Part shown: positions 35,437 through 47,280 of the stretch, in pieces
Numbering within the stretch: the first letter of the stretch is position 1
How the letters are laid out: each line of letters starts with the position of its first letter
Notes under the pieces: generated by a model
Told to the model about the DNA's origin: nothing
The model's input: the letters and a program-made list of their open reading frames with translations, nothing else
Databases searched by the model: none
Assembly: GCA_026936325.1 (NCBI GenBank)
Contig: JAPTHN010000011.1
Location: forward strand, 35,560,629-35,624,628
DNA length: 64,000 nt
Source of the DNA: Platynereis dumerilii
Taxonomy: Eukaryota > Annelida > Polychaeta > Phyllodocida > Nereididae
Reading direction: 5' to 3'
Translations under genes and position numbers: made by a program

Positions 35437-37163
35437 ATGCCATTGTCTATTATAGAATTAGCAGCTACCATAGCAGATACACGTAAATGCATTGAGTACC
35501 TGCGGAATATTGGAATATTTGCCAGCACACAATTATGCATGAAATGCAACAATAATATGAAACGTGTCGATAAACCAAGTTATGTGACAAGAGATTTGCA
35601 ACAGTGGACCTGCCATAAATGCAGAACATCATTGTCTATTCGTCATAGATCCATATTCAAGGTAAATATTTTGAACATACGTCAGTATAGTATATTTGTA
35701 TAAATAATGAAAAAAATATAATTGTTAAAATGAAAAAATTATAATTGTTAAAATGAAAGAATTATTATTGCTCAATTTGCTGTAAATGAGCCTTAGTTAT
35801 TGACATAGAAGCAGGATGGCTGATTGCTTAAGGTGCCCGCTTGCTCCGTTGAACGTCTTTGCTTGTATGGGTTCGACCCCGGATGGGGAATCCGAAATTT
35901 TCAGTGAACCTTCATAACCAAAATCTCAGCTGGATATCGCTCAGAAGAGCCGCTACATTGGCACCCCTTATATCAGTGTCTCTGCTGGGCAAGTAAAAGA
36001 TCCCTTACATGAGGCAAATTTGTAACATATTGAGGACTCCCGTCCTCTCTCTCATCTCATCAATCAACCCTTGTGAGCGCCCATAACTGGGCTTGGAGGG
36101 CTGCACTGGACCAAATCTATCTATCTATCTATCCATCTAGAATATGGAAGCCTATCTTGATTGAAGAATATTTAAACCATAAGTCATTTCACTGTCAATG
36201 ACAACCTATCCATACAAGACTGAAAGAAAAGTGTATAATAGTTGTCCAAAAAATGTTACAATGACATAATCGGAAGACAACCAGTAATTAGTGTGTGGTT
36301 TCTTTACTTTCCAGAATGTTCGTGTTTGCTTACAGGATGCAACGCTGATGATGTACTGTTTCTGTATGGACTTCCCTCAAAATGAAGTAAAGAAAATGAT
36401 ACCCAATTTGGCTCATTCAACAGTAGTCAAGTTTTATGCTTCCATGCGTGAACTGCTATATGCAAAAGTAGACAATTTCCAATTCCAAGGGACTGTAGAT
36501 GGGAAACTTGATATTATCGAAATTGATGAAAGCCTTTTTGGTAAAAAACGAAAGCACAACAAGGGTGCCCCCACTGAAAAGCAATGGGTGTTTGGAATGG
36601 TGGAAAGGACAACCCGTAAAACGTATTTCCAAATAGTTGAAGACCGAACTAAGGACACTTTAATACCGATAATTAAAAGGAAGGCTTTGCAGGGTAGTAC
36701 CATCTATCATGATGATTGGTCAGCATACCGCAGACTGGGTGAAGAAGGGTATGAGACGGATGTCGTGGTCCATAGTAGAGAATTTGTATCTGCATCGGGA
36801 GCTTGTACTAATACAATAGAAGGTACACATCATTTTTACCGTTTTAATATCAAATATAACACTACTCATGAATTAAAGTATATATGTATAAGAGAAATTT
36901 ATACAATTTTACATTTATTTGGTTGATTGCCACTTTAATGCAATCATTTCATGTATATTGCAATTGAAAAATATTCATGATGACACTTGTTTTCAATTTC
37001 AGGTTTATGGGCCGATTTAAAAAGAAGAATAATCCGTTCCAAGGGGCTCCCACATTCGAAACTGCAATCTTTCTTACATGAATTTTCTTATCGATACCGT
37101 TACACAAAGAATGGTAGCATTTTTGAATATTTTGTATCTAACATGGGTGTCAAAAATGACTGA
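35437..37163 (+). CDS. Merlin (IS1016/IS1595-type) transposase, three exons, 297 aa
   Basis: The proposed exons are 35437-35661, 36315-36822 and 37003-37163, with GT-AG introns (AAG|gtaaat, ccag|AAT in phase 0; GAAG|gtacac, tcag|GTTTAT in phase 1). Together they give 298 codons including the stop. Exon 1 carries a zinc-ribbon pattern with C34, C37, C59 and C62. The catalytic core shows the expected acidic residues: D146 in 'IIEIDESLFGKKRK', D208 in 'IYHDDWSAY' and E244 in 'NTIEGLW'. The C-terminus 'LKRRIIRSKGLPHS', then 'HEFSYRYRY', is typical of IS1595/ISXO2-like transposases. The expected role is cut-and-paste mobilisation through the terminal repeats. The first ATG (cacaatgcc) opens the conserved N-terminal domain. 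No stop or frame break was seen. The first intron carries a SINE. Confidence 0.88.
35815..36139 (+). mobile_element. tRNA-derived SINE (family S1) in the transposase intron
   Basis: A tRNA-like head with A-box-like 'tggctgattgcttaagg' and B box 'gggttcgacccc' is followed by a 230-bp body ('atctcagctggatatcgctcag', 'gcccataactgggcttggagggctgcac') and a tctatctatc tail. Relatives lie at 45596, 46985 and, reversed, 50877-51690. It is entirely inside intron 1, so splicing would remove it. Confidence 0.85.
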
Positions 37164-37195
37164 TCAATATTGCTAAGAAGGATATGAATCCTGAA

Positions 37196-37201
37196 AATAA
37201 A
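37196..37201 (+). promoter_or_regulatory. Polyadenylation signal AATAAA after the transposase
   Basis: The hexamer lies 33 bases after the transposase stop codon, a normal place for a 3'-end signal. Other AATAAA hexamers are frequent in this AT-rich DNA. Confidence 0.45.
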
Positions 37202-37339
37202 TGTTCATCAAAAATTACAGAAGTCGTTGTTGCAATTATTTGGAGGATAGCGTTAAATGACAAGTGAAATAAATCAATTTATGAAGAACACAACAGACTG
37301 AATTTTCATTAATAGCTATACAGTCAAAAAGGTATTTTG

Positions 37340-37835
37340 TGTAACAGTAATCTTTAAAACACAACTATTCTACAACATAAAGTAATCATAGTTACTCCAT
37401 TGCAATACTGCTGCCAGGATGTCCGTGCAGTCAATACTTTTGTCAAGTGAAGTGGCATAAAGCAATGTAACTGGGTAAGCAGGGCCGGCGATGTCGGGGT
37501 GCCGGTGCATAAAAAGAGAAACAGTACAGTGGATTGGTATAATACGATATGATGGGATGAGTGGGGCTGGCAGTAGAGTGGAATAGTATAATACTATATG
37601 ATCAGTGCGGGTGGCAGTGGCGGTGTGTCGGTGCAGTAAAAAGAGGGACAGTAAAGTGGAATACTATAATACAAATCTTTAAAACACAACTATTCTGGAA
37701 CATAAAGTAATCCTAGTTACTCCATTGCAATACTGCTGCCAGGATGTCCGTGCAGTCAATAAGTTTATCAAGTGGAGTGGCATAAATCAATGTAACTGGG
37801 TAAGCAGGGCTGTCGATGTCGGGGTGTTGTTGCAT
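37340..37835. repeat. Duplicated spacer next to the right array
   Basis: The segment from 37345 to about 37520 ('atctttaaaacacaactattct', 'tactccattgcaatactgctgccaggatgtccgtgcagtcaata') recurs at about 37673-37850 with few changes. Two or three diverged array units lie between them. It marks the inner edge of the right array and has no counterpart beside the left array. Confidence 0.8.
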
Positions 37836-40800
37836 AAAAGAGAAACAATATGGCGGGATGAATGAGGCTGGCAGTGGCGGTGTGTCGATGCAGTGAAAAG
37901 TGAGACAGTACGGTGGAAAACTATAAAAACTTGATGGAATGAAAGGGGCTGGCAGTGGCGGTGTGTCGCTGCCTTGAAAAGAGAGACAGTGGAGTGGAAT
38001 AGCAAGATACTATATGACTGGATTAGTGGGGCTGGCAGTGGCGGTGTGTCGGTGCAGTTAAAAGAGAGACATTAAAGTGGAATAGTGTAATACTACATGA
38101 TGAGTATGGCTGGCAGTGGCAGTGTGTCGGTGCAGTAAAAAGAGAGACAGTCAACTGGAATACCATGATACAATATGTTGGGATGAATGAGGCTGGCAGT
38201 GGCGATGTGTAGGTGCTGTAAAAAGAGAGACAGTCAACTGGAATACCATGATACAATATGTTGGGATGAATGAGGCTGGCAGTGGTGGTGTGTCGGTGCA
38301 GTAAAAAGAGAGACAGTAAACTGGAATACTATAATACAATGTGATGAGATGAGTGGGTCTGGCAGTGGCGGTGTGTCGGTGCAGTAAAAAGAGAGACAGT
38401 CAACTGGAATACCATGATACAATATGTTGGGAAGAATGAGGCTGGCAGTGACGGTGTGTCGGTGCTGTAAAAAGAGAGACAGTCAACTGGAATACCATGA
38501 CACAATATGTTGGGATGAATGAGGCTGGCAGAGGCGGTGTGTCGGTGCAGTAAAAAGAGAGAAAGTAAATAGGAATGCAGTAAACAAAGGGACAGTAGAG
38601 TGATATATTATAATACAACATGATGGAATGAGTGGGTATGGCAGTGGCGGTGTGTCGGTGCAGTAAAAAGAGAGACAGTAAACTGGAATACTATAATACA
38701 ATGTGATGGGATGAGTGGGTCTGGCAGTGGCGGTGTGTCGGTGCAGTAAAAAGAGAGACAGTAAACTGGAATACTATAATACAATGTGATGGGATGAGTG
38801 GGTCTGGCAGTGGCGGTGTGTCGGTGCAGTAAAAAGAGAGACAGTCAACTGGAATGCTATAATACAATATGTTGGGATGATTGAGGCTGGCAGTGGCGGT
38901 GTGTCGGTGCAGTTAAAAGAGAGGAAGTAAATAGGAATGCAGTAACCAAAGGGACAGTAGAGTGATATAGTATAATACAACATGATGGAATGAGTGGGTC
39001 TGGCAGTGGCGGTGTGTCGGTGCAGTTAAAAGAGAGACAGTAAACTGGAATACTATAATACAATGTGATGGGATGAGTGGGTCTGGCAGTGGCGGTGTGT
39101 CGGTGCAGTAAAAAGAGAGACAGTCAACTGGAATACTATAATACAATGTGATGAGATGAGTGGGGCTGGCAGTGGCGGTGTGTCGGTGCAGTAAAAAGAG
39201 AGACAGTCAACTGGAATACTATAATACAATGTGATGGGATGAGTGGGGCTGGCAGTGGCGGTGTGTCGGTGCAGTAAAAAGAGAGACAGTAAACTGGAAT
39301 ACTATAATACAATGTGATGGGATGAGTGGGTCTGGCAGTGGCGGTGTGTCGGTGCAGTTAAAAGAGAGACAGTAAACTGGAATACTATAATACAATGTGA
39401 TGGGATGAGTGGGTCTGGCAGTGGCGGTGTGTCGGTGCAGTAAAAAGACAGACAGTAAACTGGAATACTATAATACAATGTGATGGGATGAGTGGGGCTG
39501 GCAGTGGCGGTGTGTCGGTGCAGTAAAAAGAGAGACAGTCAACTGGAATACTATAATACAATATGATGGGATGAGTGGGGCTGGCAGTGGCGGTGTGTCG
39601 GTGCAGTTAAAAGAGAGAAAGTAAACTGGAATGCTATAATACAATATAATGGGATGAGTTGGTCTGGCAGTGGCGGTGTGTCGGTGCAGTCGAAAGAGAG
39701 ACAGTAAACTGGAATACTATAATACAATATGATGGGATGAGTGGGGCTGGCAGTGGCGGTGTGTCGGTGCTAAAAAGAAACAGACATCAGAGTGGAATGC
39801 TTAAATACAATATGATGAGTGGGGCTGGCGGTGGCGGTGTGTCGGTGCTTAAAAACAGAGACAGTAGAGTGGATATGTACAATATAATGGGATGAGTCTG
39901 ACTGACGGTGGCGGTGTGTCAGTGCACAAAAAAGCGAGACTATAGAGTGGAATGCTATAATACTGTATGTTGAGTGGGGCTGGCAGTGGCGGTGTGTCAG
40001 TGTATAAAAAACAGAGACAGCACGGTGGACTGCTATAATACAATATGACGAGTGGGGCGATGAGTGGGGCTAGCAGTGGCGGTGTGTCGGTGCATAGAAA
40101 AGAGACAGCAGAGAGGAATGCTATAATAGTACATGATGAATGGTGCTGCCAGTGGCGGTGTGTCGGTGCATGAAATAGAGAGATAGTAGAGTGGAATGCT
40201 ATAATACTATATGATCGATGAGGCTGGCAGTGGCGGTGTGTCGGTGCATAAAAAACAGAGACAGTACAGTGGAATGCTATAATACTATGTGATTAGTGGG
40301 GCTGGCAGTGGCAGTGTGTCGGTGCATAAAAAGGAGAGGCAGTAGAGTGGAATGCTATGTGGCTCCGTGGTACAGTGGGTAGCATCCCCGCCTTGTACAC
40401 AAGAGGAAGTGGGTTCGATCCCCGCTCCGGCCATGTCCAGAGGTTATCACTATAATGATTGGTATGATTGCCGTTCAGTATGGTGAGCGCCGGTGAGCAG
40501 ATTTATCTGGAATGGGCGCTATATAAAATCATACTATATTATATATTATTGCTATAATACTATATGATCGATGAGGCTGGCAGTGGCGGTGTGTCGGGGT
40601 ATAAAAAACAGAGACAGTACAGTGGAATGCTATAATACTATATGATGAGTTGGGCTGGCAGTGGCGGTGTGTCGGTGCATAAAAAAGAGAGACAGTAGAG
40701 TGGAATGCTATAATACTAAATGATGAGTGGTGCTGGCAGTGGCAGTGTGTCGGTGTATAAGAAACAGGGACAGTACAGTGGACTGGTATAATGCAATATG

Positions 40801-41065
40801 ATTGGATGAGTAGGGTTGGCAGTGGCGGTGTGTCGGTGCATAAAAAAGAGAGACAGTAGAGTGTAATGCTATGATACTAAATGATTGGATGAGTAGGGCT
40901 GGCAGTGGCGGTGTGTCGGTGCATGAAAAATAGAGACAGTAGAGAGAATGGTATAATACTATGTAACTGGATGTAGTATATTGATTCTTATATACAGTAT
41001 GTAAGATATAAGATTTAAGGAAATGGAAGAGCGCGAGTGGCAGTGGCGGTGTATCAATAAAGAGA
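37480..41065 (-). repeat. Right minisatellite array of the Merlin element, inverted
   Basis: Units of about 82-83 bp carry the core 'ggcagtggcggtgtgtcggt', the exact complement of the left array core, then 'gcagtaaaaagagagacagt' and a variable 'ctggaatactataatacaa' part. About 40 units are present, close to the number in the left array. The most uniform stretch is 38600-39780; units near both edges are more diverged. Frames of 60-90 codons on either strand reflect the repeat only. Confidence 0.9.
40357..40553 (+). mobile_element. tRNA-derived SINE (family S3) inserted in the right array
   Basis: The tRNA-like head has A box 'tggtacagtgggtagcat' and B box 'gggttcgatcccc'. The acceptor stem does not pair fully, so it is not a working tRNA gene. 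The body ends 'ggaatgggcgctatataaaatcatactata'. The array phrase 'gctat' occurs directly before and after it (aatgctat and attgctat), consistent with a short target duplication. An old relative is at 15420-15672. Confidence 0.75.
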
Positions 41066-41230
41066 AAAGACGGACTCATAGACAAGAGAAGAATGGGAAG
41101 GAGTGCAACGATAAAGAGAGGGGATGGATGGACATTGATGTGGATGGAGAAAAAGAAGCAGGGAAACAGAGAAAAGAAGAAAGAGAAAAAGAGAAACAGA
41201 TAGACATAAAGATATAGATAGACATTGAGA

Positions 41231-41490
<260 letters not shown>

Positions 41491-41644
41491 TTTATCTCTT
41501 CTCTGTTCTCTCTTATTCTCTTTTTTTATTTTTTGTTCCTCTTTCCCTTATTAATATCTAGCGTCTAATCAAATTCAGCAATCTTTTGCCGCATCACAAC
41601 CTTTATAGTGTGAATCTATGCGCAATATTGTCAGAACTACTTGA

Positions 41645-41669
41645 TGCAGTTGGAATCTATACTTGGGCC
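41645..41669 (-). repeat. Merlin right terminal inverted repeat
   Basis: Complement of the left end with one mismatch, followed at once by the second target copy ctattctt (41670-41677). Confidence 0.9.
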
Positions 41670-42444
41670 CTATTCTTTTACTTCAAGACCAGGTCTCTTT
41701 GTTAGTCAGTAGAAGTTCAGTTGCTCACTATGTAGTAGTGTAGTAACTTCAGAATTGAAATCAAAGAGCACTAGAGAGGAGACAAATGTTAATAAAGATT
41801 TACATGGGTTGTTGAGGGAGACTAGCTGATATCAAACCTTAGAAATGACACCAACAATGTTAAATATGACACGTGCATGTATCAAAATTGAAAAAGTTAC
41901 CATTACATAAAATATTCATTAAACTTGTTTCGTAAGTTTTTGTGCTGGTTTCATCTTCGGCTAGGTAAGAATTTCCAGGAAACTTTGTGTTATATTTTCT
42001 TTGAAGGTGTCTCTCTCACATTTCTTGTGTCAACTTTTCAAGTCAATGCAAAAGATGTGCAACAAAATTTGTATAATGTGTCATTCTCATGATAAAATTA
42101 CGGAAACAGCATACATCCTGCTGGCCTACTGGCTTTCATGTATCTACTGGCGCATGATGAAATCTAAAGGACAGGTAACAAAATGAGAGATCCAGATCAT
42201 GCTCGTTCTCTTCATATAATATATACAGCACAGGTATTCCCATCATCCCTGTTGAAGAATGGGTATTGCTTGCTGCTGGTATTTACCCGCAAGTTGAAAG
42301 GAGCATTAAAAAGTGTCATTCTTCTTATATAGTTAGGTATACACAATGGGCAGTGAAGCCAAGACAAAAACTATGTAATTCACACCCTGTGGGCTGTGGT
42401 TCATCATTGTGAACCACATTCATGAATATAATTATGTGACATTC
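41670..42444 (+). repeat. Continuation of segment d, then segment e
   Basis: After the Merlin target copy, segment d resumes ('tattcttttacttcaagaccagg', 'gctcactatgtagtagtgtagtaacttcagaattgaaat'). Segment e (41840-42060) matches 11560-11780. This places the right half of the window in the same duplicated family as the left. Confidence 0.65.
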
Positions 42445-42911
42445 AGTGGTGGCTCCAGGATTTATTTGTTGAGGGGCTGAAGGGTGCTTTTCCACTATTT
42501 GGTGGGGCTGCCAAAAACTAAGCAAAACCTGTTGTAAGCCTGCGCATTTTTAAGCCTGTGCATTTCAACAGATTTGTTACACCCCCACCCCCCAAAAAGT
42601 ACTTCTATGAAGTTGGGCCGTTTATCATAATTATAGCAGACCCTGAGTGTGAATAGTTATTTTGTCTTATCCCAAAACAAATTTGAAATATGTCTTCTTT
42701 TGGCGCTCAAGACATTAATCTTATATGGTTTTTTTCTTTATAGTTTAACTGGACAATGCTAAAACTTTTCGTGAAGAACTAATTCGTTCTCACAGAACAT
42801 ACTTGTGGCTTTCTGTATGATACCATAATAAAATGACTTTGTTATTCTGTATAAGAACATATTTTTTGGTCAAATTTGGGGGGGGGGGGGCTAAGGTCAT
42901 TTTTGGCCACC
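42445..42911. mobile_element. hAT-like miniature element
   Basis: The exact octamer tgacattc borders both sides (42437-42444, 42912-42919). The ends agtggtggctcc and ggccacc are partly inverted. The body contains C and G runs (about 42588 and 42879) and no coding frame. The assignment rests mainly on the 8-bp duplication. Confidence 0.6.
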
Positions 42912-42960
42912 TGACATTCATGAGGCTCATTACTGTGAACCACTCTATCATTAAGTTTTG

Positions 42961-43560
42961 TCATAGAAGGTGTTCAGAAAATGAATAAACGACTGCTGAG
43001 CTTTCCACTTTTCTCACTCTGCTCAAACTTCTGTTTTGTATTGACAACCCATTGCTTTTGATTAGAAACCATAATCCGACGTGGCAAAACAGTATTATGT
43101 CAGTACACAGAAACATTGCCATATATCTGGTTGATAAAATGATCCTTCCTTTCTTTATTGACATAAAGCCATCACTGAGACATTGAGTCAGCTGATGAAT
43201 TTCTGTCAATAATCCGTGTATAAGATCTACATTTCTTCTATGAAGCTCCTTTTCAGTGTTTCTCTTTTTTGATATTTTTATCCATTCTGCATTTTTTGCC
43301 GATTGTAACAAGGTCTGGATACAAGATGAAAAGACCTCTGCAAATGCAGGCTTGGCAATATGTTTTTGATTGACACAATCTGCAGAGACTGTAAGTTTCT
43401 TGAAAGGCGTATCAGATTTTGCTTGAAGTCATTGCTTGGTCTGGAAAGGAATTTTGAGGCTATATGAAGGCGAAGGACAGAATTGTCCATGAGAGTAGTC
43501 TGTGAGCATACAGACAGCACAGGCGCTCCAGGAAGCAAACATGCATGCATTCTTGCCAAC
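42961..43560 (-). pseudogene. Unidentified repeated frame, copy 1 (longest)
   Basis: A minus-strand frame of 116 codons (42961-43311) and an adjoining one of 93 codons (43278-43559) fall in a segment present about five times in the window (also about 45150, 46530, 56140 and 60950). All copies contain 'aaagccatcac', 'tcagtcaactgat.aatt' and 'gaaatatcgatggaa'-like sequence. This copy reads 'KKRNTEKELHRRN' and the copy at 60939 reads 'NKRNTEKELCRNV'. I do not recognise the family. The later part is open in different frames in different copies, so this is either a decayed exon or non-coding repeat. Confidence 0.35.
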
Positions 43561-43989
43561 TACCTTGGAGCTACTTAAAATTTCAAGATACAGCAATTGC
43601 ATGTTAGTGATTGACCAAATAAATGCTCAGTTTATTCCATCCAGAGACTCTCAGTAAGATTTGAATAATTATGAAGAACACCTAAGATAACGTTCTTAAT
43701 AGTTAATGATTACACCCCAAAAATACATTCTTTTTCACTGTTTGCTCATAAACTTACTGGTTGGCCTCATCAATTTGCAAATATGTTGCTATCATGTTTT
43801 CCTCCTTGATATATCATATAGCATCTGAAGTCCAAGCGTTTGGAATTTTCAATATTAATACACCAGAAAAATAGGGAAAAGGTGTCATCACAAAATCGTG
43901 TTACTATGCCTGAAAAGTATTTTGTGAACTTTGTGTCATTTAGAAAGTCCCCAGATACTCCAAGGAAATCAAATTCCAACTAACCACAG

Positions 43990-44425
43990 GTAACCGTATT
44001 GCGGTGACCTCACCGAAACTTTCCTAAAATCAATATGCCTCATCAGCGCTTGATGAATGGATTGATGGAACCAGTCACGTAATACTGGCGGTTTGATGAC
44101 AGGATCTAGTCAGATTAAAGGCCCAGTAGTTTGGAAAACTTCTGAAAAAATCAACTAGTCATTTGAATACCAAGTCCTGTTTTCATAGTTAGTAGCTTAC
44201 CTCCTCAGTCACACGGGGTGCTTGAAAACCTGATGGTTACTGAAAGTTTTTAGAGGCGCTTGCTGCAATCAAACAAACCTCTATTGTGGTAGGAGAGCTG
44301 GAAAAGTACAGTAACTAGAAACAAGCTCCATACAATGAAAAACCCTAACTCAATTATATTATAGGCCAAATGTTAGTCCTGCCCTCAACTGCTCCTAAAA
44401 ATATTTGAAATGTCCCACTGTCCTT
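43990..44425 (+). repeat. Segment g (copy) and flank, start of duplicated block A
   Basis: Segment g ('tcaatatgcctcatcagcgcttgatga', 'ggaaccagtcacgtaata') as at 20270 and 27660, followed by 200 bp leading to RA copy 4. Nothing coding. Confidence 0.55.
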
Positions 44426-44429
44426 CTTC

Positions 44430-44690
44430 AAAGTGAATAAGGCTGGACAGTGGCCTTTATCTGTTGGATGTTTGCATGTTTTTCTTGTATTAGTTTGGGT
44501 GACCACTGACCAGTGTGCTGTGTATGTAGCTTTCTTCCGGGTTCTGGGTTTCCCCTCTCAGCCCACATCAAAGACATGTTCGTTCACAGACATTACAACC
44601 ACTGGCCAGCTCTTGCTCTTGATCAAGCAATAAAGAATGGATTAGAGGCTGGTCTCCATGTGGTGCACTTTAGATTGGCAAGGAACATCG
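44430..44690 (+). repeat. Dispersed unit, segment RA (copy 4)
   Basis: Shares 'ggctggacagtggcctttatctgttggatgtttgcatg', 'cttccgggttctgggtttcccc', 'cacatcaaagacatgttc' and 'cttgatcaagcaataaagaatggattagaggctgg' with 55400 and 60005. The 109-codon frame at 44513 overlaps it and is not conserved as a frame. Confidence 0.65.
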
Positions 44691-45129
44691 TCTGTCATGT
44701 TATGCATTTAAAGCCAACAGGAACCCCACATGGTTTTCAATGTTTACTTCCTGAAGTATTTGACATGTGGGGCAACCATTACAACATTATGTGCAGGTGG
44801 CTTGGAGTTTTCCTCAATGAGAAATTATTTATTTCACTATAATGGCGATTGTGGACTGCTTTGCTCGATTTGTGTATTCATGACCTACAATTTACTTCAG
44901 ATATTATTAAGGCAAACACAAAAGCTCAGAGTCATAATTATGCAGAGACTATGTTTCTAAGAAAGATTTACCCAACAATGCCAACATGAACATTCATGTT
45001 TTAGTTACGGTTTCCTCATTGTGTGCATGCATTGATTTTGATAAACTACTATGTATACTGAAGGGCGGCACAATATCTTGTTAGTACTAGTATACTGTAA
45101 ATAAGAACCAAGGAACTTTCTTCTTAACA

Positions 45130-45590
45130 TTATGAGTTGGTAACTTCAAAGTAACGTTGCCATTCATCTGGTTGACAAAAATGTCCTTCCATTCTGTATT
45201 GACATAAAGCCATCACTAAGACATCAGTCAACTGATGAATTCCATTAATATTTCTAGATTTCTGCAACGCTCTTTTTGCATGCTTCTTTTATTTCTTATT
45301 TATAGCCATTTTGCTTTTTTGGCAATTGTTAATAAGATACTGTATGACTACCAGAGGAAAAGAACTGTGGAGAGGAAAAAAGAAGTTGATTGATGTGACT
45401 CAATCTGCAGAAACTCTAAGGTTCTTGAAAGGAGTATCAGATTTTGATTGAAGTCATTGGTGTGCAAGTGGTCTGGAAAGACATTTTAAGGCGGTGTGTG
45501 AAGGTGAATAGTAGAGTGGTCTGTGAGAGTAGTTCGTGAGTATAGTTGCTCATGCTCTCCGAGAAACAGACTGCAAATGTAGATACCACT
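45130..45590 (-). repeat. Unidentified repeated frame segment, copy 2
   Basis: Close to copies at 46530, 56140 and 60950: 'ttggtaacttcaaagtaacgttgccattcatctggttgacaaaa', 'ccttccattctgtattgacataaagccatcac'. Read on the minus strand, one frame gives 'MALCQYRMEGHFCQPDEW', open through this part in four of five copies. Confidence 0.5.
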
Positions 45591-45595
45591 AGCAT

Positions 45596-45858
45596 AAGAT
45601 AGCTGGTAGCGTGGATAAGGTCCCTGCCTGCTCCACTAAAGTTCTTTGCCTGCATGGAAATGTTCAGTAGACCTTCATGAGCAAAATCCCAGCTGGATGT
45701 CATTCAGATGAGGCGTCAAATTGGTGGTCTGTGCTGGACATGTAAAATATCACTCCATGGGGTAAATTTGTAACATGTTGAGGGCTCTCACTCCCTCTCT
45801 CATCTAATTAATAACCCTCATGAGCACTCAGAACTGGGCTTAGAGTGCTGCACTTACC
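45596..45858 (+). mobile_element. SINE S1, diverged copy
   Basis: Follows the 35815 SINE through 'aggtccctgcctgctcc', 'gcaaaatcccagctggatgtcattcag', 'gttgagggctctca' and 'cagaactgggcttagagtgctgcact'. The tail is lost. Confidence 0.7.
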
Positions 45859-46316
45859 ATCTTCCTGTCAACTGCATTTGAAATCAATATGTTTATTTGA
45901 AAGTCAAAGAAGAAAAAAAAATTGCTCAATTTAGTCTAGAGTTGACTCTCCGAAAGGTTGTAATAGCCATATATAAAAGGTCACCAAAATAATTTTCTTG
46001 TTTGGGGAAAGTTACATTCTGAAAAAACATTCTGAGCTATTTTTCAGAATGATTGTTTGTTCTGAAAGAGTTACTGCTTGACCTAATAGAATTACAAAGA
46101 CACATTGCTGCAAAGGTGTGATTCCTTGGCAGCATTTGAAGTCAAATCATTGTAATTATTTACATATTCTTACACTAGACAAATTGGATAATTTGTAGTG
46201 AGCATTCTGTAATCTTAGACCACTTGATCAAAATGGATGGCACAATTTTCCTGAGATTTGGATTCTATCTCAAAGTTGCCAAATTGCCTACGCAGAGTCC
46301 TTCAAGACCTGCCTAG
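45859..46316 (+). repeat. Block A segment shared with B and C
   Basis: 'aaagttacattctg', 'acattctgagctattttt', 'agagttactgcttgacc' and 'tttgaagtcaaatc' match 57130-57270 and 61620-61760. Similarity to B and C ends soon after, where B and C continue into the NADAR remnant. Confidence 0.6.
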
Positions 46317-46413
46317 GTCATTCACCACGGGAGAGGGAATATGTGATTTATCACCCGAGGGCTTTAGCCCAAGGTGTTATAAACACATATATTCCTGATC
46401 CCATGGTGAAGCT
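46317..46413. repeat. Palindromic hairpin element
   Basis: 'tcattcaccacgggagagggaatatgtgatttatca' pairs with 'tgttataaacacatatattcctgatcccatggtgaa' across the loop 'gagggctttagccc'. Same family as 4652-4764. Confidence 0.7.
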
Positions 46414-46499
46414 AAAAAATTGGGATAATTGAAAATTGACATTAGAGTCTGATACTCTGAGATTCATTTTCATCAACTATGTCGTTTAAAGTAAAAGAT

Positions 46500-46984
46500 G
46501 TGCGCATGTTATTCCTGAGTTGGTAACTTCAAAGTTATGTTGCCATTTGTATGGTTGACAAAATCGTTCTTCCATTCTGTATTGACATAAAGCCATCACT
46601 ATGACATCAGTCAAGTAATGCAATTCTATCGATATTTCCACATTTCCGCAAAGCTCCTTTTCAGTTTTCTTTTACTATTTATTTACAGCCATTTTGCATT
46701 TTTGCCAATTGTTGATAAGGTCTGACACCAAAAGGAAACAAACCGAAGAAATAGAGAGAGGAAAAAGTAGTTGATTGATGTGAGTCATGTGACTCAATCT
46801 AGAGGAACTCTAGGGTTTTTGAAAGAGTATCAAGTTTTGATTGAAGTCATTGGTGTGCAAGTGGTCTGGAAAGGAATTTTGAGACAAGTGTGTGAAGCAA
46901 AGTGGTTTTGGAGAGTATTTTGTGAGTATAGGAGCACATGCTCCACAAGAAACAGATAGCAAATGTAGATCTATAGAATTAGTT
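46500..46984 (-). repeat. Unidentified repeated frame segment, copy 3
   Basis: Another copy of the 45130 segment, so this segment is doubled within block A. Minus-strand translation keeps the 'MALCQYRMEERFCQPYKW' frame open. Confidence 0.5.
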
Positions 46985-47280
46985 TTCACTGCTGCACTGA
47001 AGGCCTTTGCCCGCATGCGTGGGTTAGAACCTCAGTTCAGGAAACTAAAATGTTCAGTAGAAATTCCTGAGCACAATCCCAGCTGTATGTAATTCTGATG
47101 CGATATTAAATTGGTGGCCCCTTCTTTTTAAACTGACTGTGCCAGGCATATAAACGATCTTTTATGATGAGATCTTGGTGCTCACGAAGCTAGACTGATG
47201 AGATGTAACAGAGGAAGCGGGTCCTCAACATGTTACACATTTACCCCATGTCTCTTTAACCATATCTATCTGTTTATCTT
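46985..47280 (+). mobile_element. SINE S1, rearranged remnant
   Basis: The first part ('gcctttgcccgcatgcgtgggttagaac', 'gcacaatcccagctgtatg') runs in plus orientation. The phrase 'cctcaacatgttacacatttaccccatg' at 47223-47250 is in the opposite orientation. The copy was therefore inverted internally or consists of two overlapping insertions. Confidence 0.55.

Noticed and set aside
40357-40435. tRNA gene
   Set aside because: A and B boxes are present but the acceptor stem pairs poorly, and a SINE body with a relative elsewhere follows.
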